A DNA stretch of 36,505 nucleotides from Alphaproteobacteria bacterium. GTDB taxonomy: Bacteria > Pseudomonadota > Alphaproteobacteria > SHVW01. The notes under the pieces are model-generated. The model was not told the origin of the DNA. It made no database searches and worked only from the letters and a program-made list of their open reading frames with translations. A program made the position numbers and the translations under genes. The stretch is from NCBI GenBank assembly GCA_016869645.1, contig VGDO01000036.1, positions 1-36,505 of the forward strand, written 5' to 3'. Shown here in pieces: positions 6,579 through 15,227 of the stretch (position 1 is the first letter of the stretch; every line of letters begins with the position of its first letter).

Positions 6579-8075
6579 ATGATGCTGCGACATGTCGGTG
6601 CCGCCCTCGGTGCGCTGGTCCTTTTGACCTCCGCGCCCGCATTCGGACAGACCAAGGACACGCTGTCGGTCGACCTGCCCGGCCAGCCGGCCACGCTCGA
6701 TCCGCACATCCAGTGGGATACGGACAGCTACACCGTCTACCGCAACATCTTCGACAACCTGGTCACGCGCGATCCGTCCGGCAAGATCGTGCCGCAGATC
6801 GCGACCGCCTGGAAGTATCAGTCGGACACGGTGATCGACTTCACCATCCGCACCGACGTGAAGTTCCACGACGGTTCGCCGCTCACCGCCGAGGACGTCG
6901 TCTTCAGCGTGCGCCGCATCACCGATCCCGCCTTCAAGAGCCCGCAGCTCGGCCAGTTCAACAGCATTACCAAGGCAGAGGCGACGGCGCCCGACACGGT
7001 GCGCTTGACCACGTCGACGCCCTACCCCGCTCTACTCGCCCAGCTCGTCAAGCTGTCGATCGTGCCCAAGGCCTATGTCGAGAAAGCCGGGGCCGACAAG
7101 TTCAACCTCGAGCCGATGGGCAGCGGGCCGTACAAGTTCAAGGAATGGCAGAAGGGCGTGCGCGTCAGTCTCGACGCCAACGACGCCTACTGGCGCGGCA
7201 AGCCGCCGTTCAAATCCGTGACCTTCCAGAACGTGCCTGATACGGCAACGCGCATGGCCAATCTGCGCACCGGCAAGGTCGACATCATCCGCCAGCTCAA
7301 CCCCGATGACGCTGCGCAGCTCAAGTCGGAGGGCCGCATCAAGGTCATGTCAATCCCGACCGAACGCGTCGGCTACCTGTTCGTCAACGCGCTGGCGACG
7401 CCGACCCAGGACGTGCGCGTGCGCCGCGCCATCGCGCATGCGATCAACCGCGACCTCATCATCGAGGCGTTGATGCCCGGCTTCGGCAAGCCGGTCGACG
7501 TCGTCCTGACGCCGGCCAATTTCGGCTTCGTCGCCGACGTCAAAGGCTATCCCTTCGACGCCGCCAAGGCGCGCGCCTTGATCAAGGAAGCGGGCGCGGA
7601 GGGCGCGGAAATTCCGTTCATCACCTCGCCCGCCTATGACCAGCGCGTCGTGCAGGCGGTCCAGCAGATGCTGGGCGAAGTCGGGCTCAAGGTCACGATC
7701 TCCTCGACCGACCAGGCGACCTTCCTGCGCCGCCGCCAGGGCAAGCCCGAAGACGCCGGGTCGCTGTCGCTCGGCCGCTGGTCATGCGCCTGCCAGGATG
7801 CCGACGGCGTCATCTTCCCGCTGTTCCACAGCGAGAGCATCTGGGCCAAGTACAAGAACACCGACTACGACAAGGAAGTGGTCGCGGCACGCGCCACGCT
7901 CGACGAGGCCGCCCGCCTGCGCCACTACCACCGCGCCTTCGAGATCCTGCGCGAGGACGTGCCGGGCATCGGCCTCTATCAGGACTTCGCGATCTACGCC
8001 GCGCGCAAGGAGCTGGTGTGGCAGCCGACCGCCAACGAAGCGTTCTTCGTGTTCGAGATGAAGTGGCAGCCGTAG
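6579..8075 (+). CDS. ABC transporter substrate-binding protein, family 5 (peptide/nickel/opine type)
   Basis: A 498-aa secreted solute-binding protein of the DppA/OppA class. The N-terminal MMLRHVGAALGALVLLTSAPAFGQ is a Sec signal peptide with likely cleavage after Phe-Gly. The family-5 signature is clear: DSYTVYRNIFDNLVTRDPSGKIVPQIATAW, then FHDGSPLTAEDVVFSVRRI, GSGPYKFKEW, and VRRAIAHAINRDLII. The start at 6579 (ATGATG) follows CGGGAGA; the open frame extends further upstream without signal-peptide logic. No permease or ATPase genes flank it, so it is an orphan here and must share a transporter encoded elsewhere. It is convergent with the methylenetetrahydrofolate reductase-like gene. Confidence 0.93.
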   Translation: MMLRHVGAALGALVLLTSAPAFGQTKDTLSVDLPGQPATLDPHIQWDTDSYTVYRNIFDNLVTRDPSGKIVPQIATAWKYQSDTVIDFTIRTDVKFHDGSPLTAEDVVFSVRRITDPAFKSPQLGQFNSITKAEATAPDTVRLTTSTPYPALLAQLVKLSIVPKAYVEKAGADKFNLEPMGSGPYKFKEWQKGVRVSLDANDAYWRGKPPFKSVTFQNVPDTATRMANLRTGKVDIIRQLNPDDAAQLKSEGRIKVMSIPTERVGYLFVNALATPTQDVRVRRAIAHAINRDLIIEALMPGFGKPVDVVLTPANFGFVADVKGYPFDAAKARALIKEAGAEGAEIPFITSPAYDQRVVQAVQQMLGEVGLKVTISSTDQATFLRRRQGKPEDAGSLSLGRWSCACQDADGVIFPLFHSESIWAKYKNTDYDKEVVAARATLDEAARLRHYHRAFEILREDVPGIGLYQDFAIYAARKELVWQPTANEAFFVFEMKWQP

Positions 8076-8085
8076 GCAATCTTGG

Positions 8086-8114
8086 CCTCGTCCTGAGCCT
8101 GTCGAAGGACGAGG
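8086..8114. repeat. CCTCGTCCT hairpin repeat between convergent genes
   Basis: CCTCGTCCT at 8086-8094 pairs perfectly with AGGACGAGG at 8106-8114 around the 11-base loop GAGCCTGTCGA. The core TCCTGAGCCTGTCGAAGGA is a dispersed intergenic repeat I recognise from many GC-rich proteobacterial genomes. It sits 10 bases after one stop codon and 7 bases before the other in a convergent pair, and so could act as a bidirectional transcription stop. There is no U-run on either side, so this role is inference. Confidence 0.65.
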
Positions 8115-8120
8115 AGATTT

Positions 8121-9086
8121 CTACGCCGCTCCCGCCCTGCGGCCACCGAGCACGCCGGAAGACTGCACAAGCTCGCCGATCCAACGCTCCTGCCTGATCG
8201 CCATGATGTGCACGCCGGCGACGCCTTTGACCTCGCGGATCTGCTGCATCATCTCGACGCAGATGCGGCGGCCTTCCGCAGCGGGATCGGCCGATGTCTC
8301 CATGCGTTCGATCGTCGCGTCGGGTATGTGCACGCCGGGGATGTTGCTACGCATCCAGCGCGCGGTCCGCGCCGAGGCGAGCGGGCCGACACCCACGAGT
8401 ATGGAGCAGCGCCGGTCGAGGCCCAGCTCGACGGCACGCGTCATGAACTGGCGCAGCAACGCGATGTCGAAGCAGAACTGGGTCTGCACGAACTGCGCGC
8501 CGACCTCGATGCGCGCCTTCAGCTTCTCCAGCCGGCCCTCGAGCGGCGCCATGAACGGATTCTCGGGCGCGCCGATGAATAGGCGCGGCGGGTGCGTCAG
8601 CTTGCGACCGGACAGATATTGACCATCGCATAGCGTGCGCGCGGCCTTGATCAGGCTCGTGCCGTCCAGGTCGAAGACCGGCTTGGCGTCGGGATGGTCG
8701 CCCGCCTTGACGTCGTCGCCGCCGAGGCACAGCAGCGTGTTGATGCCGAGCGCCGCCGCGCCGACGAGATCGGCCTGGATCGCGATCCGGTTGCGGTCGC
8801 GGCACGTCATCTGCATGACCGGCGTGTGGCCGGCGCGCGCGATGATGGCGCTCGCCGCCAGGCTGGCGATGTGCGCATTGGCGCCGGACCCATCCGTGAC
8901 GTTGATCGCGTCGACATGACCGACCAGCGGCGCGATGTTCGCCAACACATCCTCGGGATTCGACGAGTCGGGCGAAGCCATCTCGGCGGTCACCGCGAAG
9001 CGACCGGCGCTCAACACCTCTTCGAGACGCGACGAAGGCGCGACCTCCCGTGCCGAGGCCTCGGCCGCCGGGTGAGACATGTTCAT
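8121..9086 (-). CDS. Methylenetetrahydrofolate reductase family protein (MetF-like)
   Basis: A ~321-aa TIM-barrel protein of the MTHFR family, which reduces 5,10-methylene-THF to 5-methyl-THF with FAD. Segments that fit are FAVTAEMASPDS near the N-terminus (Glu for FAD/folate chemistry), VDAINVTDGSGANAHIAS, MQMTCRDRNRIAIQADL, INTLLCLGGDDVKAGDHP, and GAQFVQTQFCFDI followed by CSILVGVGPL. The ATG at 9086 was chosen because AAGGTGAGG lies just upstream; starts at 9080 and 9110 are possible. Solitary MetF-like genes of this type in alphaproteobacteria often serve C1 catabolism rather than methionine synthesis, but nothing nearby confirms that. Confidence 0.85.
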   Translation of the reverse strand: MNMSHPAAEASAREVAPSSRLEEVLSAGRFAVTAEMASPDSSNPEDVLANIAPLVGHVDAINVTDGSGANAHIASLAASAIIARAGHTPVMQMTCRDRNRIAIQADLVGAAALGINTLLCLGGDDVKAGDHPDAKPVFDLDGTSLIKAARTLCDGQYLSGRKLTHPPRLFIGAPENPFMAPLEGRLEKLKARIEVGAQFVQTQFCFDIALLRQFMTRAVELGLDRRCSILVGVGPLASARTARWMRSNIPGVHIPDATIERMETSADPAAEGRRICVEMMQQIREVKGVAGVHIMAIRQERWIGELVQSSGVLGGRRAGAA

Positions 9087-9407
9087 GCCGCCCTCACCTT
9101 CTGCGGCCATAACGGACCTGGCATATGCATACTGACGCCGTCACCACGTTTCCCCTCCCATCGCGCCTGAGCAATGCGCTGTCGTCTTTGTCGAGGCTGG
9201 GGCACCGGCGTGAGGCGCAAGCCCGGATCGGATTCGAAGGCGCCATCCTTGCGGGGCCCGGCACATATCGTCAAGGCGCGCCGCCGTCCGCAGCGTCCCA
9301 GATTACATTGTGGGACGAACGCCCCGTGGGCCGCTTGTTCCAACCCGTGCATGCTATATCGTATGTCCAAATGCGCCACCGATTGGCGCTCACAGGGGAG
9401 GCGGACG
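9087..9407. promoter_or_regulatory. 321-base divergent intergenic region upstream of the Ehu-like operon
   Basis: No gene is supportable here. It must carry the promoters for the MetF-like gene (minus) and the EhuB-like operon (plus). Visible structure: palindrome TATGCATA at 9124-9131; a 7-base inverted repeat CGTCCCA (9294-9300) / TGGGACG (9311-9317) around GATTACATTG; and an AT-richer stretch at 9335-9368 (TTGTTC then ATGCTATATCGTATG), the best place for the operon promoter. The match to sigma-70 spacing is imperfect. Confidence 0.4.
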
Positions 9408-10262
9408 ATGACGATGAGCTTCACGCGGCGCGAGGCAATCGGCGTCTTGGCGATCGGCAGCACGTTCGCGTGGGCGCCGGGCGCGTGGGCGCAGGCCGGC
9501 ACGTCGCTCGACCAGCTGCGCAAGGCAGGCGTGCTGAAGATCGGCATCGCCAATCAGCCGCCCTATAGCGGCCTCAATCCGGACGGCACGGTGACCGGTC
9601 TGGCGCCAGCGGTGGTGCAGACGATCATGGGCCGGCTCGGCGTGCCCAAGATCGAGGGCCACATAGCGCCCTACGGTCAGCTCATTCCTGGCCTGCAGGC
9701 CGGACGCTGGGACATGATCGGCGCGGCGCTGACCATCACCAAGGCGCGCTGCGAGCAGGTCAGGTATGCCGACCCGATCGTGTTCGACGGCGGGTCGATC
9801 GCTTACGCGCCGGGCACGCCAGCGCCCAAGAGCATCGAGGATGCCGGAAAGCAGGGCCTCAAGGTCGGCATGCTGACCGGCAGCTATCTGCTGCAGTCGG
9901 CTCAGAAACTCGGCGTACCGGCCGCCAACATCTCGCAGTTCCAGGACAACCCGTCGCTCATGGACGGCCTCGCCGCCAGGCGGATCCAGATCGCAATCTC
10001 GACCTATTCGGCGCTGCGCGACCTGCGCAAGGCACGCAACAACGCCTTCGACATCGTCTATCCGCTGCCCGACGACCTGCCCCACGGCAGCAGCGGGGCG
10101 TTCCGGCCCGGCGACACGGAGTTTCATGCCGCCTATCAGGCCGAGCTGAAGAAGATGAAGCAGTCCGGCGAGTTCTTGAAGCTGAGCCAGCAGCACGGCT
10201 TCGAGGTGCCGGCGGGCTCGCTCAACATGACGGCGGACGAGGCCTGCGCCAAGGCGACGTAG
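9408..10262 (+). CDS. Amino-acid-type ABC substrate-binding protein (family 3, EhuB-like)
   Basis: A 284-aa periplasmic binding protein. The N-terminus FTRREAIGVLAIG...AWAQA carries a twin-arginine pair (Arg7-Arg8) and a hydrophobic stretch, so export by Tat is likely. The mature part resembles EhuB, the ectoine/hydroxyectoine binding protein: SLDQLRKAGVLKIGIANQPPY, DGTVTGLAPAVV, RLGVPKIEG, LIPGLQAGRWDMI and TKARCEQV-x-YADP. ATG 9408 is preceded by AGGGGAGG. It heads an operon with an EhuA-like ATPase, but the two membrane subunits (EhuC/EhuD type) are absent. The ligand may be ectoine-like or another small cyclic or cationic amino-acid derivative. This is inference from family and neighbours. 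Confidence 0.88.
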   Translation: MTMSFTRREAIGVLAIGSTFAWAPGAWAQAGTSLDQLRKAGVLKIGIANQPPYSGLNPDGTVTGLAPAVVQTIMGRLGVPKIEGHIAPYGQLIPGLQAGRWDMIGAALTITKARCEQVRYADPIVFDGGSIAYAPGTPAPKSIEDAGKQGLKVGMLTGSYLLQSAQKLGVPAANISQFQDNPSLMDGLAARRIQIAISTYSALRDLRKARNNAFDIVYPLPDDLPHGSSGAFRPGDTEFHAAYQAELKKMKQSGEFLKLSQQHGFEVPAGSLNMTADEACAKAT

Positions 10263-10316
10263 GCGTGCCGGGAACGTCGCGGCCGTGATTGCGGGCACAA
10301 GGAACCGACGGGGCTG

Positions 10317-11150
10317 GTGCTGGTGAGCATGCAGGATGCGGCCGGGCCGCACGGTTCGGGGAGCGCGCCCCAAGCCGGCGCGCCTCACCTCGCCGCCATG
10401 CGTGGCGTGTCGAAGTCGTACGGCCGGCTGACAGTGCTGGACAACATCGACATGTCCGTGGCGCCGCGCGAGAAGATCGCGGTGATCGGCGCCAGCGGCT
10501 CGGGCAAGACGACGATCCTGCGCCTGCTGATCGGCCTCGACCGTCCGGACTCGGGCACGATCGAGATCGACGGCCGCTATCTCTGGCATGAGATGAAGGA
10601 CGGCAAGCTGGAACCGGCCGGCGAGCGCAACGCCCGACAGGTCCGGCGCGCTGTCGGCATGGTGTTCCAGCAATTCAACCTGTTCCCGCACATGACCGCG
10701 CTGGAGAACGTGCGCGAGCCGATCGAGCAGGTGCTGAAGCTCAGCCGCGATGAGGCCGAGGCCAGCGCCGTCGATCTGCTGACCCAGGTCGGGCTCGACA
10801 CGCATCTGCGCAACCGGCCGGCCCAGCTTTCCGGAGGCCAGCAGCAGCGCGTCGCGATCGCGCGCGCGCTGGCGCTCAGGCCCAAGCTGATGCTGTTCGA
10901 CGAGGTGACGTCGGCGCTCGATCCGGAGCTGGTCGGCGAGGTGCTGCGCGTCGTGCGCAATCTCGCGCACACCAACCAGATGTCGATGGTCGTGGTCACC
11001 CACGAGATGACCTTTGCGGCCGACATCGCCGACCGCGTGCTGATGTTCGACCAGGGCAAGATCATCGAGGAGGGACCGCCGTCCCAGGTACTCAAGCAGC
11101 CGGTCAATCCGCGCACGCGCCAGTTCCTGCGCGCGGTGCTCGAGCGCTGA
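10317..11150 (+). CDS. ABC transporter ATP-binding protein (polar amino acid / EhuA-like)
   Basis: A 277-aa ATPase subunit. Walker A is GASGSGKT, the signature LSGGQQQRVAIARAL is complete, Walker B is LMLFDEVTSALDPE, and the switch His is in VVTHEM. Between the A-loop region and the Q-loop (MVFQQFNLFPHM) sits the extended WHEMKDGKLEPA segment. This resembles the insertion I associate with EhuA ectoine-transporter ATPases rather than GlnQ. The start is a GTG at 10317, weakly supported by AAGGA upstream; GTG 10323 or ATG 10329 are equally possible since the first ~25 residues are not conserved. It lies 54 nt after the binding protein and 19 nt before the M24-type gene. No cognate permease is in the window. 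Confidence 0.9.
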   Translation: MLVSMQDAAGPHGSGSAPQAGAPHLAAMRGVSKSYGRLTVLDNIDMSVAPREKIAVIGASGSGKTTILRLLIGLDRPDSGTIEIDGRYLWHEMKDGKLEPAGERNARQVRRAVGMVFQQFNLFPHMTALENVREPIEQVLKLSRDEAEASAVDLLTQVGLDTHLRNRPAQLSGGQQQRVAIARALALRPKLMLFDEVTSALDPELVGEVLRVVRNLAHTNQMSMVVVTHEMTFAADIADRVLMFDQGKIIEEGPPSQVLKQPVNPRTRQFLRAVLER

Positions 11151-11169
11151 GCCGGAGGAGAGCGGCGAC

Positions 11170-12321
11170 ATGGCATTGGCTTTCGAGGCGAGCGAATACG
11201 CGGCCCGCATGGAGCGCGGCCAGCGCGCGGTCGCCGCGGCCGGGCTCGACGCGCTGATCGTCACGGCGCCCGAGAACATCTGCTATCTCTCGGGCTTCGC
11301 CACGCCCGGCTACCATGTTTTCCAGGCGCTCGTCGTGCCGGCGCGCCAGGATCCGTTTCTCGTCATCCGCAACATCGAAGTCGACAATGTGCGCAACCAC
11401 TCCTGGGTGCAGCGCCACTATCCGATCGACAATCTCGACATCGCGCTCGACATCTTCGCCGCCGCGGTCAAGCAGGAACGTGCCGACAAGGGGCGCGTCG
11501 GCATCGAGGTCGACGGCGCGCGCCAGTCGATCACCCGGCCGGACCTGCTGGCCAGGCTGCTGCCCGGCGTCGAGTTCGAGCCGAGTCTCGGCGTCGTCGA
11601 CGCGTTGCGCGCCGTCAAATCGCCGCGCGAGATCGACTACATGCGCCAGGCCGTGGCGATCGCCGAACAGGCCATGCTGGCCGGGGCGCGCAGTCTCAAG
11701 ACCGCCCGGACCGACAGCGACGTCGCGGCCGCGATCAATGGCGAGCTGGCGGCTGCCGGCAGCGAGTACACGGGCTCGCCCTCCTATGTGGTCGGCGGCA
11801 TCGGCTCAGGCCAGACCCATGCCAACCACGCCAGGCGTCCGCTCGGGCCGACCGACCATTGCTGGCTCGAGGTCTCGGCGAGCGTGCAGCGCTATCACGG
11901 CGTGCTCGGCCGCATCGGCGGCACGGCGCTGCCGGCCGAAACGCGCAAATGGTTCGACGTGTCGGCGGCGGCGCTGAAGGCGCTGATCGCAGCGATGCGG
12001 CCCGGCGTCACGGCCGCCACGGTCGACGCCGCCGGTCGCGCGGCCGCCGAGCGCGGCGGCGCCGGCGGGTACTGGAAGAACCGCGCGGCCTACAGCCTCG
12101 GCCTGTCGTTCCCGCCCGGTCTCGGCGAAGGCCACATCATCGACATCAAGCCCAAGGATGAGCGTCCCCTCAAGGCCGGCATGGTGTTCCACCTCATCCC
12201 CATCCTCAAAGTGCCGGGTATCGGCGCGATCGGCTGCACCGAGACCGTCATGGTCGGCGAGAATGGCGGCGAGCGCCTCGGCAAGCTCGACCTCGCGCCG
12301 GTGACGCCGTGGCGGAACTGA
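11170..12321 (+). CDS. M24-fold hydrolase without metal ligands (creatinase/ectoine hydrolase DoeA-like)
   Basis: A 383-aa pita-bread-fold protein. The N-terminal creatinase-type domain (about 10-145; DALIVTAPENICYLSGF) is followed by the catalytic domain from VKSPREIDYMRQAV (149-162). The usual dinuclear metal ligands are missing. The first Asp position reads Glu234, the 'GYxxDxTR' segment reads RYHGVLGRIG (241-250), and the metal His segment reads YSLGLSFPPGLGE (308-320). The pattern YSLGLS(F/Y)PP plus CTETV resembles DoeA/EutD (ectoine hydrolase) and creatinase, which open amidine or amide bonds without metal. GGAGGAG precedes ATG 11170. The Ehu-like neighbours support an ectoine-like or amidine substrate. 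General annotation would be 'Xaa-Pro peptidase family'. Confidence 0.82.
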   Translation: MALAFEASEYAARMERGQRAVAAAGLDALIVTAPENICYLSGFATPGYHVFQALVVPARQDPFLVIRNIEVDNVRNHSWVQRHYPIDNLDIALDIFAAAVKQERADKGRVGIEVDGARQSITRPDLLARLLPGVEFEPSLGVVDALRAVKSPREIDYMRQAVAIAEQAMLAGARSLKTARTDSDVAAAINGELAAAGSEYTGSPSYVVGGIGSGQTHANHARRPLGPTDHCWLEVSASVQRYHGVLGRIGGTALPAETRKWFDVSAAALKALIAAMRPGVTAATVDAAGRAAAERGGAGGYWKNRAAYSLGLSFPPGLGEGHIIDIKPKDERPLKAGMVFHLIPILKVPGIGAIGCTETVMVGENGGERLGKLDLAPVTPWRN

Positions 12322-13520
12322 CGCAACTGTCGCCCATGCTCGGCCGGCTGCGCGAGTCGGCGACGATCGCGACCACGGCCAAGGCGCGCGCGCTCAAGCG
12401 CGCGGGACGCGACGTGCTGGTCACCAGCGGCGGCGAGCCGGACTTCGACACGCCCGATCACATCAAGGACGCCGCCATCAAGGCGATCCGCGACGGCTTC
12501 ACCAAATACACGCCGACCGAGGGGATTGCGGAGCTGCGCCAGGCCATCGTCGAGAAGTTCGCGCGCGACAACGGCATGACCGTGAAGCCCGAGGAGGTCA
12601 TCGTCGGCGCCGGCGCCAAGCAGGTCGTGTTCGACGCGCTGATCGCGACGCTGACAGCCGGCGACGAAGCGGTCATTCCGAGACCGAGCTGGGTCTCCTA
12701 TGCCGACATCGTCGAGCTGGCCGGCGCCGCGCCGGTCTTCATCGACTGCCGCAAGTCCGACGGCTTCAAGCTGCGACCCGAGGAGCTGCGCCGCGCCATC
12801 ACGCCCAGGACACGCTGGTTCATCATCAACTCGCCGAACAATCCGTCGGGGGCCGTCTATTCTCAGGCCGAGCTGCGGGGCATCGCCGATGTCCTGCTCG
12901 ACCATCCTCATGTGCTCATCATGTCGGACGACATTTACGAGCACATCCTGTTCGACGGCGCGAGATTCACGACGCTCGCCCAGGTCGAGCCGCGCCTGAT
13001 GCCGCGCACGCTGACCATCAACGGCGTGTCCAAGACCTATTGCATGACCGGGTGGCGCATCGGCTACGGCGCCGGGCCGCAGTGGCTGATCCGCGCCATG
13101 ACCAAGCTGCAAAGCCAGACCACGACCAGCCTGAGCTCGATCAGCCAGGCCGCGGCCGTGGCCGCGCTGCGCGGCCCCCACGACTTCGTCGCCAAGCATA
13201 ACCGCGTCTACCAGGAGCGCCGCGACCTGGTCATCCGGCGGCTCAACCAGGTCGAGGGACTGAGCTGCACCGTCCCGGCCGGCGCCTTCTATGTCTACAT
13301 CGACGTCAGCGGCCTGATTGGACGGCGCGACGCCAGCGGCCGCGTGCTCGGCAACGATCTCGATGTCGCCGACCACATGCTGACGACCGGCGGCGTCGCC
13401 GTGGTGCCGGGCAGCGGATTCGGCATGTCGCCATACGTGCGTCTCTGTTTCGCCTATGCGACCGAGACCATGGCAGAGGCGTGCAACCGCATGGCGCGTG
13501 CCGTGGCTGCGCTATCGTGA
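12309..13520 (+). CDS. Class I/II pyridoxal-phosphate aminotransferase (aspartate aminotransferase-like)
   Basis: A 403-aa fold-type I aminotransferase of the AatA/AspC Igamma kind. Visible elements: the SGGEPDFDTP start of the small domain (40-49), KYTPTEGIAELR (66-77), AGAKQVVFDAL, NSPNNPSGAVY (174-184), the PLP-ring Asp208 in SDDIYEHI, and the Schiff-base Lys242 in NGVSKTYCMTGWRIGYG. The GTG at 12309 overlaps the 3' end of the M24-type gene by 13 nt, so the two are translationally coupled. In this operon it probably transaminates the amino acid released by the hydrolase. Its general family acts on aspartate, glutamate or aromatic amino acids. Confidence 0.9.
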   Translation: MAELTQLSPMLGRLRESATIATTAKARALKRAGRDVLVTSGGEPDFDTPDHIKDAAIKAIRDGFTKYTPTEGIAELRQAIVEKFARDNGMTVKPEEVIVGAGAKQVVFDALIATLTAGDEAVIPRPSWVSYADIVELAGAAPVFIDCRKSDGFKLRPEELRRAITPRTRWFIINSPNNPSGAVYSQAELRGIADVLLDHPHVLIMSDDIYEHILFDGARFTTLAQVEPRLMPRTLTINGVSKTYCMTGWRIGYGAGPQWLIRAMTKLQSQTTTSLSSISQAAAVAALRGPHDFVAKHNRVYQERRDLVIRRLNQVEGLSCTVPAGAFYVYIDVSGLIGRRDASGRVLGNDLDVADHMLTTGGVAVVPGSGFGMSPYVRLCFAYATETMAEACNRMARAVAALS

Positions 13521-15199
13521 CGGCGCGGCCGCCGGCCCCGGCAATCACCGGCAAGACGCATCGCGCCGACGCCATCGTCGTCGGCGGCGGGCACAACGGT
13601 CTCGTCGCCGCCTTCTATCTCGCGCGCGCCGGGTTGCGCGTGGAGGTGCTCGAGCGTCGCATGGAGGTCGGTGGCCCGGCCGCCACCGTCGAGTTCTTCC
13701 CGGGCTATCGCGGCGCCATGACGAACTCGCCGGGCTCGGTCGAGCCGCGCATCGTGGCGGACATGGAGCTCGAGCGCTTCGGCCTGACCTGGCTCAAGCC
13801 GGACCCATCCGTGCTCCAGGCGTTCCCGGGCGGCCGCTTCTTCGTCGGCTGGCGCGACCAGAAGCGCATGCACGACCACATCGCCAGGACGTTCTCGCGC
13901 CGGGACGCCGACGCCTATCCCGGCATTTTCGAGTTCTTCAACGATTTCGCCCGGCGCATCAAGGTGTCGCTTTACGAGCCACCGCCCAGCCTTGCAGAGC
14001 TCGCGGCACGCCTGACGACGCCGGAGGACGAGGCCGACTTCGCCACGATCTTCTTCGGCAGCATCCGCGACTTCGTCGAGCAGCGCCTGGAGACCGACGA
14101 GGTGCGCGCGGCGGTGTCGCTGCTCGCCGGCAGCGGCGCCTTCGCGCCGTCAAGTCCGGGCTCGCCTGCCGTGCTGCTGTTGCGACCCATGTCGCTCTAC
14201 TCCTCGTCGGTCGACGCCGTGCACGATCCGCGCACCCAGCCGCTGCGCGGCTCGACCGGCCTGCCGGTCGGCGGCATGGGCAGCATTGTCGCCGCCATGC
14301 GCCGCGCGCTCGAGCATCTCGGCGTCACGATCCGCACCGAAGCGACGGTAGCGCGCATCATCGCCGGCGCCGATCATACCGTGCGCGGCGTCGCACTCGA
14401 CGACGGCACGGAATTCCTGGCGCCGATCGTGCTGTCCAACCTGCATCCGCGCACGACGCTGCTCGACCTCGTGGAAGCCGACCACCTGCCAGCCGATATC
14501 GGCCGCCGGCTCAAGGCGCTGCCGAGCGGCGGCGCGGTCTTCAAAGTCGTGCTCGGCGTCGACGAGCCGCCCTTCCTCGCCGGTGCGTCGCCGGAGGACG
14601 CGGTCGCCTATTCGACCTGCCAGTTCCGCATCGCCCCGGGCATGGACTATCTCGAGCGCTGCCATGACGACTTCCATGCCAAGCGGCTCACTGACTGCCC
14701 GCGTCTGTGGGGCCTGATGCCGAGCTTCGCCTCTCCCGAGCAGGCGCCGCCCGGCAGGCATCTGATCTCGGTCAATGCCTGGTTCTTCCCTTACGAGCTC
14801 GCCCCCTCTCAGCCCAGCGGCGGCGACTGGGCGACGGCGCGCGAGGTCATGGGACAGCGCATCGTGTCGATCCTGACCGAGTACATCCCCAGCCTGAAGC
14901 GCTCGATCGTTGCCCAGCGCTTCTACAGCCCAGTCGACATCGAGCGCGACTACGGTTTGGTCGGCGGCAACTTCGCGCAGATCGACATGACGCCCGATCA
15001 CATGTTCGCGCTGCGGCCGATCGCCGGCCTCGCGCGCTACCGCACGCCGATCGCCGGTCTCTATCTCGGCGGTGCCGGCACCTGGCCCGGCGGCACGGTC
15101 ACGGGCTTGCCGGGCTACAATTCCAGCCACCAGATCTTGCGCGATATGGCCGCCGGGAATGGCGCTGGCCGGCGACCCGCCGCGGCCGTCGGATCCTAG
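13517..15199 (+). CDS. CrtI/phytoene-desaturase-like FAD-dependent oxidoreductase (PYROXD2-like)
   Basis: A ~560-aa flavoprotein. The N-terminal dinucleotide-binding motif is DAIVVGGGHNGLVAAFYLARAG (glycines at 23-25 and 28), with the ribose-binding Glu46 in VEVLERR and GG at 52-53. The C-terminal LYLGGAGTWPGGTVTGLPGYN segment is the second FAD motif of the CrtI/amine-oxidase group. The GTG at 13517 overlaps the aminotransferase stop as GTGA; an ATG at 13481 in frame is less likely. Bacterial relatives are often annotated 'NAD(P)/FAD-dependent oxidoreductase' with unknown substrate. No carotenoid genes are present. In this operon it more plausibly oxidises a C-N or C-C bond of an amino-acid derivative. 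Confidence 0.86.
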   Translation: MTARPPAPAITGKTHRADAIVVGGGHNGLVAAFYLARAGLRVEVLERRMEVGGPAATVEFFPGYRGAMTNSPGSVEPRIVADMELERFGLTWLKPDPSVLQAFPGGRFFVGWRDQKRMHDHIARTFSRRDADAYPGIFEFFNDFARRIKVSLYEPPPSLAELAARLTTPEDEADFATIFFGSIRDFVEQRLETDEVRAAVSLLAGSGAFAPSSPGSPAVLLLRPMSLYSSSVDAVHDPRTQPLRGSTGLPVGGMGSIVAAMRRALEHLGVTIRTEATVARIIAGADHTVRGVALDDGTEFLAPIVLSNLHPRTTLLDLVEADHLPADIGRRLKALPSGGAVFKVVLGVDEPPFLAGASPEDAVAYSTCQFRIAPGMDYLERCHDDFHAKRLTDCPRLWGLMPSFASPEQAPPGRHLISVNAWFFPYELAPSQPSGGDWATAREVMGQRIVSILTEYIPSLKRSIVAQRFYSPVDIERDYGLVGGNFAQIDMTPDHMFALRPIAGLARYRTPIAGLYLGGAGTWPGGTVTGLPGYNSSHQILRDMAAGNGAGRRPAAAVGS

Positions 15200-15227
15200 T
15201 CCCACGCAGTCCAGCAGGAGCATCAGA

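Noticed and set aside
9390..11279. 629-codon minus-strand open frame across the Ehu-like genes
   Set aside because: Antisense to EhuB- and EhuA-like genes with complete motifs; no recognisable domain of its own.
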